Shown here one piece after another: positions 22,760-34,281 of a stretch of 64,000 bases of DNA; position 1 is the stretch's first letter; each line of letters begins with the position of its first letter. Source of the stretch: Daucus carota subsp. sativus (taxonomy: Eukaryota > Streptophyta > Magnoliopsida > Apiales > Apiaceae). Position numbers and translations under genes: made by a program. The stretch is from the NCBI RefSeq assembly GCF_001625215.2, contig NC_030381.2:51917214-51981213 (forward strand), written 5' to 3'. The notes under the pieces are model-generated. The model did not search any database. It was given only the letters and a program-made list of their open reading frames with translations, and was not told the origin of the DNA.

Positions 22760-23258
22760 GTACTAACTTTTCATGTTTTCTTCGTTCTTTATGCTCTTGT
22801 TTATGTTTATGTGCAATCAATTTGATATTTATGCTGTCATTACTTGATTCTCGAGCATTTTATGCATAATATGTGTTCTAGCTTAATCAATCTTGCACAT
22901 TTGTGTTTTATTTAAGGGTATTAGAGTATTAATATGTAATTAGTTAGTTGTATGTAAGTAGGATATGAAATGTTATGTGGGTGTGTTGATGGGTGAATTA
23001 GTACTTTTTTGGGTTCGAATTTTTCGATGTGGTTTAAGTTAGGATAGAATGGGAGTTAATGTATGGGGTTATGTGTTGTTTTTGAGTTAGTGTGGTGTGA
23101 AATGTTTTTTAGAGGTTGATGTTAGTGGGATTTAGTTTTTCGGGGAGAATGTTGGTGTTGAATTTTTGTCGGTGCTGGTGAATTTGTTTGTCGCTACTGA
23201 CGTGTTTTTGTTTTTGATGTTTTGGCAGAAGGGAGAAGTGTACAGAGGGCAAGTGAAC

Positions 23259-25163
23259 ATGAGTGTGTGGGTGGGAGAGAGTGATGTGGTTGGGAAGAGT
23301 GGGAGGAAGGGTAAGAGAAGTCAGAAGATTGAGAAGGGTGGGGAGGAAGAGGTACGTGATCGTCCGGATGTGGAAGAAGGTGGAATTGTAAAGAGTGGGA
23401 AGAAGGGGAAGAGAAGTAAGAAGAAAGAGATGGATGGGGTGGAAGAGGTAACTGATCGTATGGATGTGGTAGAAGATGGAATTGGAAATAGTAGGAAGAA
23501 GAAAGAGATGGATGGGGTGGGAGAGGTAATGGATTGTCTGGATATGGAAGAAGATGGAATTGAAAATAGTAGGAAGAAGGGGAAGAAAAGTAAAAATAAA
23601 AAGATGGATGGGGTGGGAGAGGTAACTGATTGTATGGATGTGGAAGAAGATGGAATTGGAAAGAGTAGGAAGAAGGGGAAGAAAAGTAAAGAGAAGGATG
23701 GGGCGGAAGAGATGAATGATCAGACTAATGTGGAAAACGATCGAAACTTGGAATCTACAGTTGAAAATAAGAAAAAGAAGAATAAGGGAAATGACATGGT
23801 TGCTGGCGGGGAATCAATGACTGATCCTCAAGATAAAGAATATAAAGTTGAAAAACGGAAGAAGAAGAAGAAAACAAAAACCTTTGAGAATCAAGATGCA
23901 TTAAATAAGAAGACTGAAACTGAAGCTAAAGAGAGGAACAACATTGCAGGGAATGTGGAGAAGAAGAAAAAGAAGAGGAAAAGGACGGTGGAAGAAGAAG
24001 ATGATAATGACAAAGGACAGACGAATGGTTGCTATGGAGAAGATCATGTAAATTCTTTACCTGATGACAATGGTATGGTTACTATAGGGAAGGTTAAGAT
24101 GATGGAGAAGAAGAAGAAGCGGCAGAGGAAGAATGAGGAAATAACGGGAAAGGACGGGCTTTTAAGTAAGGCAAAAGATAATGAAACCACGAATGTTTCA
24201 GGAAAGGATAAGACCGAGTCAGAAAATAAGGATCCTGAAAATCCTAAATCAAAAGTAAAGAAGAAAGTTAGGTTTTCTAATGATTTAGAGGTTTTTCCAT
24301 CTAATAGCCTAGTTCAAGGTAAGAGATTCACTCCGGAAGAAGATGAGAAGTTGAGAGCAGCTGTTAAAGAGTATATACAGTCACATTGCTTAGGTGAAAA
24401 AGGTGTGGAAATGGTCATGAATTGTATTTCTCACCGACAAGTAAGGAACTGTTGGAATGAAATAAATAAAGCGTTACCATATAGGCCTAAAGCAGCGATA
24501 TATTGCCGTGCTCATACATTGTTTGAGAGAGGTGAGACACATGAATGGACTGAAGAAGAAAAAGAAATGCTTCTGGAACAGTATAAAAAGCATGGTAACA
24601 ATTGGAAGCTGATGGCTAAAGAATTTAAGAGACATAGACTTCAGGTGAAGGATACATATCGTAGAATAAAAAGGGAACGAAATAGAGGACATTGGTCCCA
24701 AGAAGAATACCAAACCTTGTTTGACAACGTGAATATTGATTTGCGAGCTAAGCTTGATGAAGAGAAGAAATCGAAGCATGGAATGTTACGAGATAATATA
24801 TGTTGGACTGCAATCAGTGACAAATTGTCAACTAGAGCCGACTCACTTTGCTGTATGAAATGGTACAATCAGTTAACATCTCCTATGGTTGCTCAGGGTA
24901 TATGGGCTGATTCTGATGATTACCGTCTGCTTGATGCACTTTTTAACTTAGATGCATGCTGCATAGAGGATGTAGATTGGGATGACCTGATGGATCATAG
25001 GTCTGGTGATGTATGTAGGAAGCGTTGGGACCAAATGGTGCTTCACATAGGCTTACATGGGGTCAAGTCTTTTTCTGAGCAAGTTGAAGTTCTGGCAAAG
25101 CGATACCGTCCAGAACTAACTGAAGCACGGGAGGCTTGGGACAGCAAACCTTTGGTCCCATGA
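23259..25163 (+). CDS. Myb-like protein of the RNA polymerase I termination-factor type
   Basis: A 634-residue nuclear protein. The N-terminal half is very rich in Lys and Glu with several KKKKK-type clusters, likely nucleolar/nuclear localisation signals. The C-terminal half (from about residue 345) has Myb/SANT-like repeats: KRFTPEEDEKLRAAVKEY, HEWTEEEKEMLLEQYKKHGN and GHWSQEEYQTLFDNV, then WADSDDYRLLDAL and DVCRKRWDQMV. This layout is that of plant proteins annotated as RNA polymerase I termination factor-like, related to yeast Reb1 and animal TTF-I, which bind rDNA terminators. I chose ATG 23259 because the longer open frame from 23166 begins with TTG and runs through the leader intron's acceptor (CAG ending at 23228). 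Five degenerate ~32-residue repeats occupy residues 13-163. The rDNA role is inferred from family likeness. Confidence 0.88.
   Translation: MSVWVGESDVVGKSGRKGKRSQKIEKGGEEEVRDRPDVEEGGIVKSGKKGKRSKKKEMDGVEEVTDRMDVVEDGIGNSRKKKEMDGVGEVMDCLDMEEDGIENSRKKGKKSKNKKMDGVGEVTDCMDVEEDGIGKSRKKGKKSKEKDGAEEMNDQTNVENDRNLESTVENKKKKNKGNDMVAGGESMTDPQDKEYKVEKRKKKKKTKTFENQDALNKKTETEAKERNNIAGNVEKKKKKRKRTVEEEDDNDKGQTNGCYGEDHVNSLPDDNGMVTIGKVKMMEKKKKRQRKNEEITGKDGLLSKAKDNETTNVSGKDKTESENKDPENPKSKVKKKVRFSNDLEVFPSNSLVQGKRFTPEEDEKLRAAVKEYIQSHCLGEKGVEMVMNCISHRQVRNCWNEINKALPYRPKAAIYCRAHTLFERGETHEWTEEEKEMLLEQYKKHGNNWKLMAKEFKRHRLQVKDTYRRIKRERNRGHWSQEEYQTLFDNVNIDLRAKLDEEKKSKHGMLRDNICWTAISDKLSTRADSLCCMKWYNQLTSPMVAQGIWADSDDYRLLDALFNLDACCIEDVDWDDLMDHRSGDVCRKRWDQMVLHIGLHGVKSFSEQVEVLAKRYRPELTEAREAWDSKPLVP
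23295..23747 (+). repeat. Five in-frame ~96-bp tandem repeats
   Basis: Units of 32, 32, 26, 32 and 29 codons each follow the pattern KSRKKGKKSK...MDGVxEVTDxMDVEEDGIG. All length differences are whole codons, so the frame is kept. They encode alternating basic and acidic blocks. Confidence 0.85.
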
Positions 25164-28100
25164 CATAGCAGACAGTTATATACTGCACAAATTACTTCTC
25201 TGGATATGACAAAGCCTGGTCAGTCTTATGTTCTATCTATTCTTTATATGTCAATCTTATTTTCTTTCTATTATTTATATGTCAATCAGTATCTTTTTTT
25301 ATAGTTGATAAAGTATATCCTATATGGGAAGGTGGAGGTCAGAACTAGACGTATACACTTGGTTAATTGTTGCAAAATTAACTGTTTTGGCCCTCCAAAT
25401 GCTTACAACATGTTCTTATGAAATATGAAACGAAACAATGAAAGCTAGTTTCTGGTAGCTATTTCTACTTCAGGATAGAGGAAAAACCAACTATGTACAG
25501 AAAACTGAAAATTCAATTGTTGATTTTATTTATATAAGGAACACCTAGAATCACAAATATCTCGAGGTCATGCCTATGGTCTAACCTTATTTCTGTTTTT
25601 ACTATGTAATTATATAGTGCTCATGGTGATTTTGTAATAACAACACCGTATTATATTGTCTCTGATCTCTGATGACTCAGTTATACTGTTATTCTTCTCA
25701 TAAATAGAGATGGAGCTAGTAGAGCAAGGTCCAGATTTCATAGCACTGTTCCTCCAGTTCAAAGCTTCTGCGATGGACCTTATCTCTGTTCTTGAGCAGG
25801 TAATATTGGAACTTTTTTTGTTGGATTTAAAAAGAGATATTATTAATCACAGGCCATGTAGTTACTTATTACTGTTAAATGAGTAGCATGTTCCTAGGTT
25901 CTGTATTAAAGCAAACATAACTGCACAGTTACTTGCCACCTTTCACCTTTCCATCTAACTTCCCCTATATTCTGTTCTGAAATGTGTCATATGTTGTTTA
26001 ATTAGAGTTCTGCAAAAGATTACCAATTGTTCCAGGCTTATAAACTCCTTTATAATTAATATTATTTGCCTTGAATCTCTGTTTGTGATATGCTTCTACT
26101 TCTGGGTCTCATTTTCTGATTACAATATCTAAAGACGTCTGATTGTACGATATTCTCTTCTTTTTTTGTCAAATTAAGTGTTGTGTCAACTAATCATAGC
26201 TCCTTTAGCAGCAAATCTGATATACAGTAAAGCAGCTACTGTTATGCTGAAGCATGATACTTTGGAGTTTAGAATTGAATTAGAAAGCTATATGTTAAAA
26301 CTCGTGTTCAATTTATATGCAAATATAAATGACTTTTAATAAAAAGCTTTTATAATTTTATCCTTGTCTAATCCTGTGTTACTTGGACTCTCCTGTTTCG
26401 TTTGTGAAATAGGTATGATCTCGTAGTTGTTTAAATTTTTGTAGAAACAAACGACTGGAGGGAGGACAAAAGTTTCCAGTTCACAAGCTGGCAGATATTT
26501 GTGTTGCTAGTTTCGAGATAAACTTTGAAGAACAGATTTCTATGTTTAGACTCGGTTTATGTGAAAGTTAGACTTTAAAAGCTACTGAACTAGTTAATTG
26601 GCATTTGCAGGTAATATATGGATATAGCACATGAAATGAATAACTAAATTTCCTTGTATTGAGCCTATATGGCTTAAGTTATCTTTTCCTTGTTTCAGTC
26701 GATCTGTGTAGCAGAGGAGATTATGGAAAGAAAGGATATTTGGCCCTGAAACAGCTTATCTTGCTGCCCTTTCTCTTCTCCCTATATCCCTACCCTTTTT
26801 TGAATTTCTTTATTGACTTTTTTTGTTTTTCAGAAATATATGCAACAAGCAGATTGATTGAAATGATTATGTTCAACTTGTTTGATTTCTCGATATTTAT
26901 ATTATATGTTTTTCATTTATAAGCTTTCGATGTCTTTGGCATGTGGATTATGATTTTCCAGATCCGAGTGAGGCAGTGACTAAGAATTCTGACAGTATTT
27001 ACCAATGACAAAATTGACTACCCTAGCAAAAGGTTATTGCCTTGCTCCAAATATTTTAATATCTGCAATTGATATTTGATTTTGACAAGAAAAAATGAAG
27101 TACCTCTCTGCAACGGATCTGTCTAAACTTGTTGCCTGTGTTTAAAATTGTGACTTATAACTTAACATAAGTTAATGTGATAAGTTGAGAATTTAAAATA
27201 CATGTTTGAGTAATTTTGACTTATTAATAATTTATGGGTTATCTTAAACTAAATTGACTTTTGACTTTAAGTCAAAACAATCATTTTTCAGCTTTAAAAC
27301 AACTTTTAAGTTTGGGCTCACAGCCTAAGCAAAGGTGTATTTCTTCCCCCAACAGTCATAGGTTCAAATCATCCCTCCAATCAGAATATCATTGCACTTG
27401 CAAAATTCAGATTAGCAAGGAGTGATCATATATGTGATCATGAACCTACCATGAGGATTGATATGAATTGCAATGTATAGCAATACTAGTCAGAAATAGC
27501 CATTTGCATAACCTCGCAAAACAAAGGTTACAGCCTCTCAACCATCCATTCCAAAGAAGTTGGGTGCAGGGGCAGCTAAATGATATAACAGGGGCATGAT
27601 TTGCAAGATAATTTATTGGGGGCCACCGGAAACACTGATTTACCTGGGATCGGGTCTAGTAGGCTGTTCACAGCCGGGGGCTCACTCGTGAAGTTTGCTT
27701 CAAATTACATATACTTGTACCAAAGTTATAATTGTATGGATGACCTCATAGTTAATGCCTACTACATTAGTTCCGCATTAGAACATATATATAATAAGCT
27801 CCGCTCTCAGGTTGTTCAACAATTGTGACACTTTTGGTAAGGTGACTCAAACCTATTATCCTCAATAGTCAATAAGTCTTTCATTTCAGTATAGGAGTTC
27901 AGTTAAAGCCTGAGCCAATACTTTATCTAAATTTATAAACCAATTTCAGACTAACTCAATTCAGCATATGGACTTCAATACTTCATAACTTCAGATTCTT
28001 ATCTAGCTGTGTATTTATTATAATAATCTCTGCACAGAAATGAAAAAACTGTCTAGATAGTGTCGGGGTAACTTTATGATGCATGTGAGTATAAACCATT

Positions 28101-28883
28101 AAAACAAGCAAAAGTATTAACAAATGTAAATCCATGATCTATTAAGCATACTTGACACGACTGATATATGCAATGCACAATTCTTAAGAAAGCAACAATG
28201 ATAATATGGCATTCAGAAGTGCTTAAAAGATCATGGTATTCACTTCAATAGCACTTCTCTTTCTGTTTTCCACTAAAACTGCAAACTATATCCAAGACAA
28301 AAGCTTGTATCAGTAAACTGTGTAATTGTCCTGTACCCAGAATTATTTTCCCATCATTGAAACAGATATAAATTTTGCAGGAAAACTGTATTCTCTCCAA
28401 AGGGATGAAGGCTATTGTTTGAACGATTATCAAACACAAATATCTCCATATTTAAAAGTTCAGTGATCTGAAGCAAGACAAGTGGATTCTTCAACAAAGA
28501 GGTAAAAGAGGAATATAATTTGGAGGGGGGGATGTTTGGGGGGGGGGGGGGGGGGGGGGGGGGTGTAAAAACAAGCTAAAAACTTCTTCTTCTTCTTCTT
28601 TTTATCATTGCGTGAACATTCAGTACAAAAATAAGAGAGAGCATAAGCAAAAGCCCATCCCTAACATGATAAATCAGAGTTCTTGGTAATTATTCTGCTC
28701 TACCAATATAGAAATTAACAAGATCAAACAATTATCATTTTTTAAATTCGTCAACTTGAACCAAGTGACCTCTAAGATGTTTCAATTATCTCATTAACCA
28801 TCATAAAGGCAAAACATATGATAACTAAGAAACATCAACTAGATTCAGAAAGCCAAACAAAAAACCCCTGATTAATTTGTATT
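25164..28883. other. Downstream of the Myb gene, possible non-coding exons
   Basis: No further protein gene can be supported. One stretch, 25708-25800, looks like an exon: TAAATAG before it, GTAATA after it, and an open frame starting ATGGAGCTAGTAG. It may belong to a spliced 3' untranslated region or an alternative transcript. Around 26640-26920 and 27600-27830 there are chance open frames only. A run of 26 G stands at 28538-28563, followed by CTTCTTCTTCTT. Confidence 0.4.
28538..28563. repeat. Homopolymer of 26 G
   Basis: Uninterrupted G tract, preceded by another G7 run at 28524-28530. It can form G-quadruplexes and is prone to length error in assembly. Confidence 0.9.
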
Positions 28884-29525
28884 TCATTCCATGACAACTT
28901 TGGCACCAATAGCTTTCATCTTCTCGATAATCTGTTCTGCTTCTTCTTTCGACACCCCTTTCTTAAAAACTGCAGGAATCTTCTCCACCAATTCCTTGGC
29001 TTCTTTAAGCCCCAAATCCGTAAACGATCTCACTTCTTTAATCACCTTAATCTTTGCAGGTGCATCAAATGACTCCAACTTCAGTTCAAACGCAGTCTTC
29101 TCCGGAATCGCCTCCTCCTTCGCTGCGGCCGGTCCCTTCATTGCACCCATAGCACCCAACCCAGCACCAGGTTTCATCATACCAACAACCGGGGGTTCCT
29201 TCATACCCATCTTCTTCATCATAATCGAACCAAACTCCGCAGCTTCCATCAACGTAAGTCCCGCCATTTCATCAACAAGCCTCCACACACGTTCCGTAGG
29301 AGGACTACGATGCTCCGTTGGATCAAACGTAGCTGGGTCATAATCAGTCGGGAGCCTCCTTTGGTCATACTCAACTTCTTCATCCTGCTCTTCCTCAACT
29401 TTCCTCACAGCTTGACCATATTCCCGAACCAACCCACACGAGTTATATCCATCAGCACGACATACATTCGGTCTTAAAAACATCCCATTCGGCAAAACCC
29501 CCCTTAATCTCAAAATCAAACTCAT
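28884..29525 (-). CDS. Organellar ribosomal protein bL12 (L7/L12)
   Basis: A 213-residue L7/L12, the ribosomal stalk protein that recruits translation GTPases. An N-terminal extension of ~75 residues (MSLILRLRGVLPNGMF...) is rich in Arg and hydrophobic residues, like a mitochondrial presequence. A dimerisation-type helix follows at about 76-110 (WRLVDEMAGLTLMEAAEF), then a Gly/Ala/Met/Pro hinge. The conserved C-terminal domain (about 144-213) contains AKIKVIKEVRSFTDLGLKEA and KEEAEQIIEKMKAIGAKVVME. The ATG at 29525 is chosen; a slightly longer frame starts with TTG. The leader is split by an intron at 29563-29801 (donor GTAAGT, acceptor TTTTGCAG). A mitochondrial destination is inferred; plastid is possible. 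Confidence 0.92.
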   Translation of the reverse strand: MSLILRLRGVLPNGMFLRPNVCRADGYNSCGLVREYGQAVRKVEEEQDEEVEYDQRRLPTDYDPATFDPTEHRSPPTERVWRLVDEMAGLTLMEAAEFGSIMMKKMGMKEPPVVGMMKPGAGLGAMGAMKGPAAAKEEAIPEKTAFELKLESFDAPAKIKVIKEVRSFTDLGLKEAKELVEKIPAVFKKGVSKEEAEQIIEKMKAIGAKVVME

Positions 29526-29879
29526 CCCCAAAATCTTGATTTTCCCCTTATAAATTCAAGAACTGCAAAATCTCAATTCTAACCCACCTATACATACAAA
29601 GATTCAAACTTTATGCAATTAAACACCTATAAATACCATTACAGACCATTATCACATAAAACAACGAAATTAGACACAATAATCAGGCCTATACATACAG
29701 ATGAACATACAATACATACACACACAATTAATGGTTAAGGGGGGTTGCAGTTTATGCATAAAGACATGAACATAAAGAGGAATCGAAAGAGCAAAACTTA
29801 CCTGAGACCGAGAAGAGTGAGGAACAGAGAAGTGAAGTGCTCTTGTTTGGGTTTAGCAATGAGGTTTTTGTTTTGCCCA

Positions 29880-31483
29880 AATGTTTTGTTTTACATTTTT
29901 CAATCAAAAAGTTTTGAAGAATAATTAAATCTTTTCTTATTAATTAAAATAAAATTGCTTAATAGTTTCTTTGAAATATTGATAACATTTGTTTGAGGTG
30001 TTTATTTTTAGGGAATTTACCTTGTATATTATTTTTTCAATTTCATTTTCAAAAATATTAACTTTCTCTAAAAATTTTCAAATATATTATCTCTTTGAAA
30101 AAATTTCCAAAAATACGGTGGTTGCATATGCAACCATATATGCAACTGTAATTCCTGATTTCAAGTTCCAGTTTTCAAATGTCATTTTTGACCTTGATCT
30201 TTGGAATCAGGAATTGCATTGTATTTTTAGAAATATTTTCAAAAAGATAGTATTTTTGAAAATATTTTTAGGAATATAATATTTTTGCAATTTGTTTTAA
30301 AAGATGGTAGTATTTTTGAAAAAATTCTTTTAAACTTGGTTATAAATAAAAAAAGCTCTTATTTTTATTTGGTAATTAATTTAAGAAAATACCATCGATG
30401 TACAAAGATGTATGATAATATTTTAAGAGAACTTTTCAGGTGAATAAATTAATGTATAAATGTATTTATAAATATTAAATAATATTTGAAATATATTTCA
30501 TTTAAATTATTTTTTCAAGATAAAACAGTCGGCAAGAAATAAATCTCATTATAAGAAAAAAGAGATTTATTTTCTTATTTTTAATGATAATCTTCTCAAA
30601 AGTTTTTATTAAGATTGTGCTTATTAAAACACATTTCATTTTAAACAGTGAATTTGAAATAATATTATTTTAAAATGTCATTTTAAATTTTATACTTATA
30701 TTTGAATGTCCTGTTCTCAAATGAAATTTAAATTTAATCATTTTATATATCTAAATATATTATATAATCAAATTAAGAATTTCAAGCTTAGCTTAAATAG
30801 TTCTCCAATTCAATTCAAATTTATAATGTAGCACCTTTTGTATGATATATACATAAATAATTACATTACCTAAGAAAGCGCACTATTTTTATCCCATGTT
30901 TGTATACTTTTTGTATAAGATATCTCATCAAAATTTTTATATTTCAAACTTTATCAAATATATTAATTTAGGATACAAAATCAACTTTTAAATTATAATC
31001 GTAACTTTAGATGCTTTTCAAAATATAATTATAGTTACATATATAATCATACCGTATATTTGAAAAAATATTATGATTTAGATACTTTTCGATGTACTCT
31101 TAATTTAGTTTGTTAATTGTCCGCTCCACGCAAATATTCCAAGCTAAGTCATGCATAGGACTATACGAATTAGGAGCTCATGCATAGAATTATAAATTTA
31201 TAAGAGTATTTTTAGTGTTCTGCTCATGGACACACACAGAGTACTAGAGTACTTTTTATTGAGATGGAGTTTTTTATTGGTCATGATTTTTGTGCATATT
31301 CAGAGGCATGATTATTAATGAGTTTTTGACCGATGAAAGCTCTCCACCTAAATAGAGTAGTTGTTAAGAGTGCTTGGTTCTGGGTTAATGAGCCGGGTTA
31401 ACGAGAATCGGAACCTTAATCCCACAACAAGTGTTTGGATTAATTATTTGTTGCTATGTAATGGGAACCCTACTCCTTTTAGG
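29880..31483. other. AT-rich gene-free stretch
   Basis: No gene is seen. GGTTGCATATGCAACC, a perfect 16-base palindrome, occurs at about 30119-30134 within sequence rich in AAAAATTTTC motifs. The 96-residue frame at 29989-30279 is low-complexity. Confidence 0.45.
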
Positions 31484-31677
31484 CTTTGTTCCAAAAATCG
31501 GTGATTAATCACGATTAATCACCGATTAATCTCTGTTCTGTAACTCGCTGAACTGATTAAATCTCCGATTAATCACCAATCAATCCTATTAATCCCCGAT
31601 CAATTTAATTAATCCCCGATTAATCCTTGTTCCGCAATTTCACCGATTAAGTCTGATTCCCGCTTTTTACAACATTG
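31484..31677. mobile_element. Short hAT-like MITE, perfect 8-bp duplication
   Basis: CTTTTAGG stands on both sides (31476-31483 and 31678-31685). The ends CTTTGTTCCAAAAATCGG and CCGCTTTTTACAACATTG are imperfect inverted repeats (14 of 18). The interior has repeated CGATTAATC motifs like its relatives at 11647 and 38620. Confidence 0.8.
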
Positions 31678-31811
31678 CTTTTAGGTGAATAAATCATACT
31701 CTTCCCACCCATTGGGTTACTATACCATTCACATTCCCATTAACCCTCATTCTCATACTCTCCATTCTCATTCCCGATTTACATTCCCAACCTCAATCCA
31801 AACGCCTTTTA

Positions 31812-32197
31812 GAGCAACTCCAGCAGCTTCCCTATTTCATGTCCTAAGTCCAATTATAAGGAATGTGACATAAATTAGTGCTCCAGCAGTGTCTTAGAGG
31901 TGCCTTAAATCACTAGGATCCTCCTTCCATGCCTTATTAATAAGGCACCACTAGCCATGCCTTATTTGATTTCTTTAATAAAAAAAAATCATTTCTCTCT
32001 CTTATTGTAACTTATTTTCTCTCTCTTCCTTTCATCTTTTATCAATCTCTTTCCAAATCTATTATTATAATAATAATAAGGAATGAATTATAAGGATCAT
32101 TGTTGGAGTTGAAATACAAAATCTTGTCCTAAATCACTAGGATTCAATATTTTATAATATTTATAAGGAAGACACTAACACACTGCTGGAGATGCTC
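31812..32197. mobile_element. Tourist/Harbinger-type MITE
   Basis: The ends GAGCAACTCCAGCAG and CTGCTGGAGATGCTC are inverted, with TTA at 31809-31811 and 32198-32200. The interior is shared with the element at 10431-10805. Confidence 0.85.
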
Positions 32198-32200
32198 TTA

Positions 32201-33056
32201 GTCCTTAGTGTGTGCTAGAAAATCCGATTCATAAAGCTTGGTCAAAAGTTGGGTAATACAAGTGAAATTTCTTGTGGACCTCACTTAGAACTTGCACGCT
32301 ACGGTTGGTCCATTTACGTAGTTGGTGGGTCTGCTCAAGTTAGAATATGTCAATCACTACACTATCCACAGAAAATTCACATACATCTAGACTCCGCCAC
32401 GATATCTCGTAAACTAGTCAAATTTTAAAAATTCCGCTGAAGATAAATGATTCTACTTGAACTCAAATCTCGCCTTTATGTCCGTTGTTATAGACTCAAG
32501 CTTAATCCGAATATTCGTAGAAGTGAATACTAAAATCTTCAAGATTTTATCCACCGATTATGATGAATAAAAAAAATGTCTGATATCACATCAAACAGTA
32601 TTAAAATTTAAAATATTATGGTCAAGGTTTGTGTATGTTCACACTACATGTATACATGGTATTTTAATTATTAATTATTTGTATCACAGTAAATTATTAG
32701 AATACAAATTATTAGATAATTTTACTAGTACAGGATTTTTTGAAGGGTCAAAAATATATTTGAATTTGACTCGACTCAAAAAAAAATATCTTTACAGAAA
32801 TAATATATTAATTCTTCGCTAATGATTCGTAACCGTGTCAATATATTTTAGATCGTGTTCACACAAATGTGTCAGATTAAACGAAATAGAAGATTGTTAG
32901 AAATTGTTCATGATAAATAACTAATTTTTTAAGATGTGTTAAAAAAATATATATATATGAACCGACTGAAAACGGGCAAACAATATCAAAGTTTTGAGTT
33001 CTGATTAGTTAACAAACCTATCAATATTTTCGTTTAGTTGACAAGGCTTCCTAATA
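32201..33056. other. Intergenic upstream of the VQ gene
   Basis: AT-rich, no gene supported; the 63-residue frame at 32631-32822 shows no protein family features. Confidence 0.4.
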
Positions 33057-33313
33057 CTCCCTCCGTCCCATTTTAGTTGTCACATTTGGTTTTGTGCCGG
33101 TCAAATTGACCAAAGTTTGACTGAAATTTATTAATATTTTATCAATTGAAAAAATAAAAAAAATATGTCACCGGAAATAACTTTTAATCTACTTTAAGAT
33201 GTAATTTTCAGTTTTTTAAAATAATGAAAGAGTGACTTGTAATCCTTGGTCAAAAATTAGTCAATTTGACCAACAAAAAAGGAAATGTGACAACTAAAAT
33301 GGGACGGAGGGAG
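33057..33313. mobile_element. Stowaway MITE, well preserved
   Basis: Near-perfect inverted ends of over 30 bp: CTCCCTCCGTCCCATTTTAG at the left, CTAAAATGGGACGGAGGGAG at the right, with TA on each side (33055-33056, 33314-33315). It lies about 250 bp upstream of the VQ gene start. Confidence 0.9.
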
Positions 33314-33481
33314 TACTAAAGTTGATACCAATACTAAGCAAAACAATCACATCATCAGTATATTACTCTATGAATTAAGCTGTTTCCTGGAAGCTGCACA
33401 TCCTTTGTGATGTTGAGCTAGCCTGATGTATTCAAGGACAACATAGTAATAAATCCATTCAACATTCAGCATGCTCTTATC

Positions 33482-33523
33482 TTGACTTTGACCATACCAC
33501 CTTTAAAAACTCCACTATATAAA
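33482..33523 (+). promoter_or_regulatory. Tandem W-boxes and TATA box of the VQ gene
   Basis: TTGACT (33482-33487) is directly followed by TTGACC (33488-33493), two adjacent WRKY-binding cores. TATATAAA stands at 33516-33523, 48 bp before the ATG. Confidence 0.65.
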
Positions 33524-33570
33524 CCATTCAAACTATGCTTCAAATTTGATACCTAACTCTCCCAACAACC

Positions 33571-34281
33571 ATGAACAACCACCCTAATGCTTCCACTGAT
33601 CACCACCAGTGGCTGCATTACTATAACCAACAGACCCCCGATGCCGCTTATGATCCGGCAGCCATGACGTCTGTCGGCGGTGGTGGCAACGGTTCGGGTT
33701 TTTCGGATACCACTAGTACTATAGTGACCACAAGTTTTACCACAAACAATACTTCAAGCCCAAGTAAATCAACTTCTTTAGGTAACACTGATGTTCATCT
33801 CAACCCTCAAGCCTCAGTAGGGAAGCCTATTCGGAGAAGGTCAAGGGCGCCAAGGAAGAACCCGACGACGCTGCTTAATGCAAGCACGACGAACTTCAGG
33901 TCCCTTGTGCAGCAATTCACTGGTTGTCAGAATACAAAGGCAACCTCATTTGGTTCACGCAAGGGTCCGGTTAACTTGAGCTTTGGCATGCCTAGGAATA
34001 TGCAGAATGATCATCATATTATTAGTACAAGCTCAAGAATCACGCCAGTGGGATCAGAATACTATCATGATCAGCTGTCGAATCCAAGTGGTCATGATCA
34101 GAAGCAAGGGCAGCAGTGGCAGCAGCAAGAAATGTTTGAGAAATTACGGATTAATAGTACAAAGAACATGCAGAGTGGGGGGCTGGATGATTTCGGGATC
34201 GATGATATGCATGGACTCATTAATGAATCTTCTTCATTCAGTAGCAGTGTTAATAAACAGGATGGCAACTATTACTTTTAA
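33571..34281 (+). CDS. VQ motif-containing protein
   Basis: An intronless 236-residue protein with the plant VQ motif FRSLVQQFTG at residues 109-118 (pattern FxxxVQxhTG). VQ proteins bind WRKY transcription factors through this motif and modulate defence and growth genes in the nucleus. The motif is preceded by a basic stretch (KPIRRRSRAPRK, 85-96) that may serve as a nuclear signal. The rest is low-complexity: Ser/Thr-rich 40-70, Gln-rich 170-180 and a Ser-rich tail. Its length and lack of introns fit the family. The tandem W-boxes in its promoter suggest WRKY control of a WRKY partner, an inference from motif positions only. Confidence 0.92.
   Translation: MNNHPNASTDHHQWLHYYNQQTPDAAYDPAAMTSVGGGGNGSGFSDTTSTIVTTSFTTNNTSSPSKSTSLGNTDVHLNPQASVGKPIRRRSRAPRKNPTTLLNASTTNFRSLVQQFTGCQNTKATSFGSRKGPVNLSFGMPRNMQNDHHIISTSSRITPVGSEYYHDQLSNPSGHDQKQGQQWQQQEMFEKLRINSTKNMQSGGLDDFGIDDMHGLINESSSFSSSVNKQDGNYYF

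Noticed and set aside
23166-23258. N-terminal extension of the Myb protein
   Set aside because: The longer frame begins with TTG and crosses the leader-intron acceptor TTTTGGCAG ending at 23228; the ATG at 23259 is the first in the mature message.
28891-29343. 150-residue plus-strand frame
   Set aside because: Antisense shadow of the L7/L12 gene, whose domain match on the minus strand is clear.
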